This document shows positions 34,693 to 40,095 of a stretch of 40,095 nt of DNA, piece after piece. Each line of letters begins with the position of its first letter. Within the stretch, counting starts at the first letter, position 1. The stretch comes from Algoriphagus sp. AGSA1. Lineage in GTDB: Bacteria > Bacteroidota > Bacteroidia > Cytophagales > Cyclobacteriaceae. Made by a program: the position numbers and the translations under genes. The stretch is from NCBI RefSeq assembly GCF_021390545.1, contig NZ_JAJUWR010000043.1:1-40095 (forward strand), in the 5' to 3' direction. Under the pieces are notes generated by a model that was not told the DNA's origin, did no database searches, and saw nothing but the letters and a program-made list of their open reading frames with translations.

Positions 34693-34973
34693 AAGAAGCA
34701 TTGGAGGAATTTATGGCAGGGATTGAGAAAGATCCCAGAATATGCCTTTCCCATATCGGGGTTTTCTCCGTGCTGCTTCATGCACGTGAAGAATATGGAG
34801 GTACTGAACCCTTTCCAATAAAACGGGAAGAGCTGATGAAAGCTGCTAAGATATCCAGCACAGCCACCTACTTCAAAATCATCCGGCAACTCCATGAGTA
34901 TGGCTACATATGCTACCTGCCAACGTTCAACCGTATGAGTCAAAGTCGGGTCGCATTAGCTAAAGAACCTTAA
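34689..34973 (+). CDS. Small winged-helix DNA-binding protein, copy 1
   Basis: A 94-residue protein with a winged-helix layout: ISHIGVFSVLLHAREE-like helix (residues about 16-32), then KREELMKAAKISSTATYFKIIRQLHEYGYICYL. The recognition helix would be in SSTATYFKIIRQL. It is related to the gene at 35285 (same R-E/K-M-KxxGxK/SxxTYxKxIxxL pattern). Such proteins are common near replication and regulatory genes of Bacteroidota elements. Confidence 0.7.
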   Translation: MKEALEEFMAGIEKDPRICLSHIGVFSVLLHAREEYGGTEPFPIKREELMKAAKISSTATYFKIIRQLHEYGYICYLPTFNRMSQSRVALAKEP

Positions 34974-35014
34974 AGTAACCAAGCCTAAGTCAATTCAATT
35001 TCAATTCCAAGACC

Positions 35015-35272
35015 ATGGAAACCATCACTAAAGAAGATTTGGACACCTTACGATTTCAGCTATTTGCAGATCTCAAAAAATTACTGGAAAAACCAACTGA
35101 GAATAAACCAAACGAAAAGGAATGGCTAAGAAGCCGGGATGTAAAAAAAATGCTGAGTATTTCCGATGCAGCCTTACAGAATTTACGGATTCGGGGACTA
35201 TTGCATCCTGTTAAAATCTCAGGCCTCTATTACTACAAATCCGAAGAGTTGAAATCTTTATTCAAACAATAA
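35015..35272 (+). CDS. Helix-turn-helix (excisionase-like) protein
   Basis: An 85-residue protein whose C-terminal half is a MerR/excisionase-type helix-turn-helix: WLRSRDVKKMLSISDAALQNLRIRGLLHPVKISG, then YYYKSEELKSLF. This domain, in small proteins of conjugative transposons, serves excision or regulation. Position between two winged-helix genes suggests a regulatory cassette. Which process it controls cannot be read from the sequence. Confidence 0.8.
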   Translation: METITKEDLDTLRFQLFADLKKLLEKPTENKPNEKEWLRSRDVKKMLSISDAALQNLRIRGLLHPVKISGLYYYKSEELKSLFKQ

Positions 35273-35284
35273 AAGTAACCAGTT

Positions 35285-35578
35285 ATGAAAGTTCTTCAAA
35301 TGGAATATTATGTCGATAGAATCGTAAAAGAAAGGGACATCAAACCGTCCAGAGTAGCTGTGTTTCTGGCCATGCTACAACTCTGGAAAGAACAAAAGAG
35401 ATGCAGTCCATTTCGGGTATCCAGGCGAAAAATCATGAAACTATCGGGAGTCAAAAGCATCGTCACTTACCATAAATGCATCTCCGAATTAAAAGATCGA
35501 GGGTTGGTAGAATATAATCCTTCATATCATCCGAAATTGGGGAGTGGGGTGAGATTGAAGTGCTTAAAGGAAAACTAA
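35285..35578 (+). CDS. Small winged-helix DNA-binding protein, copy 2
   Basis: A 97-residue paralogue of the protein at 34689: KPSRVAVFLAMLQLWKEQ followed by RVSRRKIMKLSGVKSIVTYHKCISELKDRGLVEYNP. The wing ends in the basic RLKCLKEN. It starts 12 bp after the excisionase-like gene. It is the last gene that looks element-borne on this side. Confidence 0.7.
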   Translation: MKVLQMEYYVDRIVKERDIKPSRVAVFLAMLQLWKEQKRCSPFRVSRRKIMKLSGVKSIVTYHKCISELKDRGLVEYNPSYHPKLGSGVRLKCLKEN

Positions 35579-35975
35579 AACAACATTCTCCAAAACTCCA
35601 AGAGACAATAACCTTCCATTCGAAACTATATTTTATAAAAAAAATTAATCCATCTCCGTAGGAACAAAGTTTAGGTTGAGCGGATTACTTACTAGATAAA
35701 AAATCTAATATTCTTTAATAATTAAGACACTGGTTTTACTGGAAATTCTTTCAACAGCTTATTAATTTCCATGGGTACAGTTTCAAATTTATTTAACAAA
35801 TTGAAATTTCACCTTTTCGCTGGAATCAAATTATTCAGTATAAACTTCAGAGAAATAGAGGCAAATTGAATGATGACAAAAGGATTATTTGATCGCAAAT
35901 TTGAATCTATATTAGAGTAACATGTTATTTGGGTAAGCAAACTTCTATCCTTTTATTAGGGAATATATCCATCCT
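35579..35975. other. Intergenic region at the probable element/chromosome border
   Basis: About 400 bp, AT-rich, without a convincing gene. On the minus strand, short protein-like stretches with stops occur (for example NPFVIIQFASISLKFILN near 35820-35890), which may be decayed coding DNA. The attachment site of the element could lie here, because mobile-element genes end on one side and iron-uptake genes begin on the other, but no repeat partner is available in the window. Confidence 0.35.
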
Positions 35976-37037
35976 CTATTTTTTTGAATTATGAATTTTC
36001 CAACCAGAAACCAGCAAAACTAAAGGGATAAATCCTGATATAAACACTAAAAAACGACCAACTATCCCTCCGATTTCACCAATATGGATGGGGTAGAATT
36101 GACCGGCCATTTGTAAGCTTAAGGGATCATTAGGAAAATCTGATAGTGTAAGGACGCTTCCATCTTGATGCAACTCCATTTCCTTGGTTTTTCTTAGTCC
36201 TGTTTGAATTTCCCGACGCTCTATCAATCTTATTTTATATTTCCCATTTCCATCCACAAGAAAATATATGGCTCGAATGAAGTAAGTTTCATCATAATGA
36301 GTTAAGTATTCACCAATTGAATGATAAGTCGGTAGGCTATGATCTACGTAAATTTGATTCACTTTTTTAGGCAAATCAAAAACCTGCATGACTTCTTTGT
36401 AAGAAGAATTGAAGGTAAAATATGCACCTGAGAAAGCCATAAAACCTAATGGAAGGAAGAAGAAAATTCCCAGGACTTTATGCAAATTATAATTAAAAAG
36501 TCTTTTTGGCGAATTCCATTTCAGTTTAAATCCACTTGACACCTTCTTTCCATAGATATCCCACCAAATTTTCAATCCAGACATTAAAAGGAGGAACACA
36601 AAAATCAAGGCGCTGGTACCGATGATATATTTACCATAATCGGCTATTCCCAAGGTCCTGTGGTAAATCAATAATTTTTCGAAAAATTTAATTGAATTCG
36701 ATTTTTCACCGAGATACGTACCCGAATAAGGATGAAAATACTCCGTTTTTCCATCTTTATAATCGATTGAAATAGTTTGCTGCTCTCTATAAGGCAAATG
36801 GATTTGACTGATTTCCCCTCCCCTTTCTTCAATCAGGGACTTCATCGTATTCAACAGCCAACTCTCATCAAATTCCTCCTTTTGCTGGATTTCCAATAAA
36901 TCAGAATTTAAAAATGCGGAAATTTCGGGCTGCCATACATACATGGAACCTGTTAAACCCGAGAATGATGCAATCAATCCGCAAGTTATTCCTAACCAGA
37001 GATGGAGTTTTCTATTGAATTTCTGGAAGCGTGTCAA
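35976..37037 (-). CDS. PepSY-associated TM protein, probable siderophore-iron reductase
   Basis: A 353-residue inner-membrane protein of the PepSY-TM family. Four transmembrane segments are visible: about 14-31 (GITCGLIASFSGLTGSMYVW), 138-158, 188-208 and 326-346. PepSY-like periplasmic sections include GKTEYFHPYSGTYLG. Conserved histidines in the membrane parts (RKLHLW, LIYHRTLG, NLHKVLG) could bind haem, as in the family members thought to reduce siderophore-bound iron. It follows the TonB receptor gene by 82 bp on the same strand. Confidence 0.88.
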   Translation of the reverse strand: MTRFQKFNRKLHLWLGITCGLIASFSGLTGSMYVWQPEISAFLNSDLLEIQQKEEFDESWLLNTMKSLIEERGGEISQIHLPYREQQTISIDYKDGKTEYFHPYSGTYLGEKSNSIKFFEKLLIYHRTLGIADYGKYIIGTSALIFVFLLLMSGLKIWWDIYGKKVSSGFKLKWNSPKRLFNYNLHKVLGIFFFLPLGFMAFSGAYFTFNSSYKEVMQVFDLPKKVNQIYVDHSLPTYHSIGEYLTHYDETYFIRAIYFLVDGNGKYKIRLIERREIQTGLRKTKEMELHQDGSVLTLSDFPNDPLSLQMAGQFYPIHIGEIGGIVGRFLVFISGFIPLVLLVSGWKIHNSKK

Positions 37038-37056
37038 TCTGATTTCTTAATAACAA

Positions 37057-37083
37057 AACCCAAAGCTTAATAGGCTCTGGGTT
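37057..37083 (-). terminator. Hairpin between receptor and PepSY gene
   Basis: An imperfect stem, AACCCA-AGC with GGCT-TGGGTT (one mismatch), lies between the two genes. On the minus strand it is followed by TTGTTA, a weak T run. It may act as a leaky terminator, lowering expression of the second gene, or protect the 3' end of the receptor message. Confidence 0.45.
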
Positions 37084-37118
37084 GAATTAAAACATACTTG
37101 TTGTTTATCAATTTCTGT

Positions 37119-39500
37119 TTAGAAATTGTATTGCAGGCTTAACTTCGCATTGATCCCTTCCCCTGTTCCAGAAAAAGTCTTTAAAGGAGCTGCCCATTGT
37201 GATCTGGCTGGCAAATAAAACTCCTTCAACAAATTATTGATAGCCAAAGAAAGGCCTAGATTTTCTAGCATTTGATAGTTAGCAGACCAATTTACAAGAG
37301 TATATCCTTCTACTGGAAACTGGGTATGTCTATAGGTATAATTTCCGGCTCCATCCAGATATGGATCAAATCGATCTCTATCTCCCAAAGAGGTCATCCG
37401 AAGTGAGGTACTGATTTTATCACTTGGGTTGTAGGTAACATAGGCTGTCAATTTGGGAGCATTAATGACATCACCGCCAAGGTAGGTTAAGGTGCTTCCA
37501 CTGCCAGTACTTTTGTTGACCCCTTCTACATAAGAATAGCTCACTCCCAGTAGTAGTTTACTGTCAAAAGCTCTATAGTCCAATGCAACTTCAGCCCCAT
37601 AGATATTCTGTGGCTGTTTTGAGGGAACAAAGGAATTAATGGATTCGTCAAATACCACCCCGGTACCCAAATTTGACGTACTATAATATCCCACTGCCTC
37701 CAGTTTGAAATTATTGAACATGGAAGTAAACCCAAATTCAAAATTCTCAGTCACGGCCGGCTCGAGCTGAATATCGTTGATATTAGATGCCGTAGCAGAT
37801 CTCAAAACAGAGCCTAAATCAGAGATAGAGAAACCCTGAGAATAACTAACATATGGAATAAATTCCTGATGCTTAATAAATCTAAGCCCTGCGTTAAATG
37901 ATAGGTTATTAAACCCAATGACACCTCCTTCGACTGCTACTGAAGGAGTAAAATTACCGTCGCTAAGGGCAGAATATGGAAGGGTATTATAATCATCAAT
38001 ATTCAATCGCATATCATCATACCTCATCCCAACTTTAAGCACCCAATTTTGGTCAAACTTGACGGTAGATTGCAAATACGGAGCCCAACTGAACATATCA
38101 ATATTGGGAACCCATAATCTACCATCGAGAAGTCCTTGGTTCGTTTTGTCATTCAATAAATCCAGACCATAAATCAAAGTAATGTTTGTGGAGCCTTTGG
38201 TTGGGATATTGGAGGTGAAATTTGGTCTGATACCGAATTTTTCTGCATTGATCACAGATTGCCCTCCATTCTCGAATTTGTCTGAATAAAAGAACACATT
38301 TTTGGTGTTCTGATAATATAGATCGGTGGCAAAATCGGTGGAACCTCTAAAAATCGAGTAATAGTTATACGTTAACTGTCCATTGATCAATTTTGAGCCA
38401 GTTGGATCCTCTCCTTCAATGGATCCCTCGACTCCGTATCCTGGAGTTAAGGTATAATCACCATTCTCCTGCACCTCAAAACTCGCTGGAACAGGTATAA
38501 AAGGAGTGTCCTGACGTGAATTATAAATATTCCCTCCCAAAGTAATTGACTGTTTATCTGATAGCTGATAGTCAATTTTCGCTAATCCGGTTACGATTTG
38601 GGTATTATCCAATCCATAAGTTGGCAGGATCACATCACCATTTGCATCGTATTTATTTCCAGTTTGTTCAAAACTACCACTTACTAAATAGCTGAATTTA
38701 TCCAATTTCCCTTTTAGGGATTGGTAAACCCCATATCCCAATGCATCCTTGGTTTTAGCTAAATTGGACGTGCCCCACAGACTTGTGGTGCCTTCGATTT
38801 TTCTTGAAGCATTCGGTCTTTTGGTAATGTAGTTGATAAACCCTCCGTTTCCTCCGTTACCAAAAATTGAAGTAGCTCCTTTGATCACTTCTACTCTGCT
38901 AATATCCAAAGGACTGACAGATTTGATTCCGAGTTGCCCATTTCTCAAAGGTGAAGATTGGGGAATCCCGTCGACCATTACCAATAGGGAACGACCTCTC
39001 AATGTTTGCCCCCAGTTGGAAAAAGTACCTGTGGAAACACCCAAACCTGGAACCGTAAATTCCAGAATTTCACTGATATTACTTGTAGATTGACTCAGGT
39101 CTTCCAACTGTTTTTCATTCACAACAGTAACGGAAGCGGGGATTTCCGAAAGAAATTCTGAATGCCTGCTCGCAGACACGACTATTTCATTTAGGTTGGC
39201 TAGATCTTCCATAAGAACCTGAAACCACTCTAACTTTCCTTCACCATCAACTGAAATTTCCACTACTTCTGTCAAATAACCGATCATACTGAATGAAACC
39301 TTGTACGTTCCTTTGTCCAATCCTGCTATTTCAAATTTACCAGTATGGTCCGAGACTGCTCCTTTTTGCAAAGATTGGACATAGACACTAACCCCAATAA
39401 GTGGCTGATCCTTTTGATCGGTTATTTTTCCAGTTAAGACAGATTGGGAGAATGCGCTAATTGAGAATAATATCGCAACTATTGTTAAACAGTATTTCAT
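37119..39500 (-). CDS. TonB-dependent siderophore receptor
   Basis: A 793-residue outer-membrane receptor. After the signal peptide (about 1-18, ending SAFSQ) comes a carboxypeptidase-regulatory-like domain (VLTGKITDQKDQPLIGVSVYV...), then a plug from about 110 (LNEIVVSASR; LRGRSLLVMVDGIPQSS; ISRVEVIKGATSIFGNGGNGG) and a beta-barrel ending in the aromatic LQYNF. The plug motifs are those of ferric-siderophore receptors. Energy comes from TonB-ExbBD elsewhere. A Bacteroidota-type promoter lies 30-59 bp upstream. No Fur box was identified. Confidence 0.93.
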   Translation of the reverse strand: MKYCLTIVAILFSISAFSQSVLTGKITDQKDQPLIGVSVYVQSLQKGAVSDHTGKFEIAGLDKGTYKVSFSMIGYLTEVVEISVDGEGKLEWFQVLMEDLANLNEIVVSASRHSEFLSEIPASVTVVNEKQLEDLSQSTSNISEILEFTVPGLGVSTGTFSNWGQTLRGRSLLVMVDGIPQSSPLRNGQLGIKSVSPLDISRVEVIKGATSIFGNGGNGGFINYITKRPNASRKIEGTTSLWGTSNLAKTKDALGYGVYQSLKGKLDKFSYLVSGSFEQTGNKYDANGDVILPTYGLDNTQIVTGLAKIDYQLSDKQSITLGGNIYNSRQDTPFIPVPASFEVQENGDYTLTPGYGVEGSIEGEDPTGSKLINGQLTYNYYSIFRGSTDFATDLYYQNTKNVFFYSDKFENGGQSVINAEKFGIRPNFTSNIPTKGSTNITLIYGLDLLNDKTNQGLLDGRLWVPNIDMFSWAPYLQSTVKFDQNWVLKVGMRYDDMRLNIDDYNTLPYSALSDGNFTPSVAVEGGVIGFNNLSFNAGLRFIKHQEFIPYVSYSQGFSISDLGSVLRSATASNINDIQLEPAVTENFEFGFTSMFNNFKLEAVGYYSTSNLGTGVVFDESINSFVPSKQPQNIYGAEVALDYRAFDSKLLLGVSYSYVEGVNKSTGSGSTLTYLGGDVINAPKLTAYVTYNPSDKISTSLRMTSLGDRDRFDPYLDGAGNYTYRHTQFPVEGYTLVNWSANYQMLENLGLSLAINNLLKEFYLPARSQWAAPLKTFSGTGEGINAKLSLQYNF

Positions 39501-39529
39501 TTTTATTTAGACTTATTACAAATAGTACA

Positions 39530-39559
39530 CAAATCTATAGTCGAAAATTTAATAAACAA
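39530..39559 (-). promoter_or_regulatory. Bacteroidota-type promoter of the siderophore receptor operon
   Basis: On the minus strand the -7 element TAGATTTG (39537-39530) matches TAnnTTTG exactly and the -33 core TTG (39559-39557) is 19 bp upstream. The transcript would start near 39525, giving a leader of about 25 nt. Confidence 0.65.
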
Positions 39560-40033
39560 GATTCAAATAAAACAAAGCTGATATCTAGGGCATAAAAACC
39601 TCTTTATCAATACGTTTAATTTTATTCTAATAAAAACGAAACCTTGAAACATTAACCATTATAATTGAATTCTTCTAAGGCAGACATTATAAAGAACAAA
39701 GTAAGCCACCTAAAAAGGGCAGCTTTGAGAAACTAAACTCTAACCAAAAGAGCTGAATAGTATAATAGACTACACTGCACCGAACAATGCCCATGAAGAA
39801 TGAACAACCAGAAGCACGCCCGCCAATAGCCACCTGTTACCGAAACGAACTCTAAATAATAACTTAAACATAGTGCCTAACCACAGGACGGTGTGATTGT
39901 GGCAAGGGCAGTGAAGAAAAAATACTTCCCGTAGGTGTGGAGATTTTTTTGAAACTGGCGTAGCGAACGAGACTGTAATCTAAACTCTGTCTAAGACTTT
40001 GAATTTTAGTTAAAGTTTATAAGATAGAGCAGT
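39560..40033. other. Intergenic region with a probable IS left end
   Basis: About 470 bp without a credible gene. A 22-codon frame at 39787 is too short to support. The last 65 bp, from GAGACTGTAATCTAAACTC at 39969, resemble the terminal inverted repeat of an IS256-family element, as the transposase gene begins soon after. Nothing else is recognised. Confidence 0.35.
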
Positions 40034-40095
40034 ATGAAAGAAGAAGAAACAGCATTCAAGAAGAAAGTATTAAAACAGTTTTTATCAGGAGAGAA
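40034..40095 (+). CDS. Transposase, IS256-family-like (5' end only)
   Basis: The window ends within this gene. The visible residues begin MKEEETAFKKKVLKQFLSG, which fits the usual start of IS256/mutator-family transposases (a charged start, then FKxKVLxQFLSG before the KDGxF segment). Only about 20 residues are available, so the family assignment is tentative. The upstream repeat-like sequence at 39969 supports it. Confidence 0.5.
   Translation, partial: MKEEETAFKKKVLKQFLSGE

Noticed and set aside
35740..35930. Short minus-strand protein-like stretches before the PepSY gene
   Set aside because: Several stops and frame changes, no start codon and no recognisable family; treated as non-coding.
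39787..39855. 22-codon frame near the right edge
   Set aside because: Too short and without context to support it as a gene.

Overview
The window is a stretch of a Bacteroidota genome, most likely of the order Cytophagales. The evidence is a CTnDOT-type transfer operon with the Bacteroidota-specific TraE/TraF (DUF4134/DUF4133), TraK, TraM and TraN proteins, a SusC-like TonB receptor with an N-terminal carboxypeptidase-regulatory-like domain, a promoter of the Bacteroidota type (TTG, 19 bp, TAnnTTTG), and moderate-to-low GC. Most of it looks like an integrative conjugative element carrying a defence island. The right end (about 36-39.5 kb) looks like ordinary chromosome, and insertion sequences cut into both edges.

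Left part (1-3.5 kb): the end of an IS21-like element has replaced the 5' part of a patatin phospholipase gene (capV). It is followed by a CD-NTase and an E2-like protein, which together form a short type II CBASS operon with a damaged effector. From 2.85 to 17.4 kb nearly every gene is on the minus strand and tightly packed. A type I restriction-modification operon (half-size hsdS, hsdM, an unknown 412-residue protein, full hsdS, then hsdR and a YgjP-like metallopeptidase) encloses two foreign gene pairs between hsdS and hsdR. One pair is a four-TM membrane protein with a ComEC-like metallo-beta-lactamase-fold protein. The other is a DUF3800 protein with a small, possibly BECR-type protein. 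Downstream lie a FRG-domain gene, an unrecognised gene and a membrane protein.

Middle part (17.4-23.4 kb): gene remnants, small hypothetical genes, and a single-gene AbiEi-like winged-helix/Fic AMP-transferase fusion preceded by five direct repeats. Then come ardC (antirestriction) and radC, both on the minus strand. Each is preceded by a related leader made of a long hairpin plus a shared segment about 50 bp from the start codon.

Right part (23.6-35.6 kb): a plus-strand conjugation operon encodes a type IV secretion channel (TraE, TraF, TraG/VirB4, three paralogous secreted helical proteins, TraJ/VirB6, TraK/VirB8, a TraL-like protein, TraM/VirB10, TraN/VirB9). It is followed by a conserved element protein and four small regulatory-type genes. 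Relaxase, coupling protein, integrase and TraO/P/Q are not in the window. The last part is a minus-strand iron-uptake operon (TonB siderophore receptor plus PepSY membrane protein) and the first codons of a probable IS256-family transposase.

The best candidates for undescribed biology are the gene pairs and unknown protein nested in the restriction operon, the duplicated leaders of ardC and radC, and the repeat-controlled winged-helix/Fic gene.
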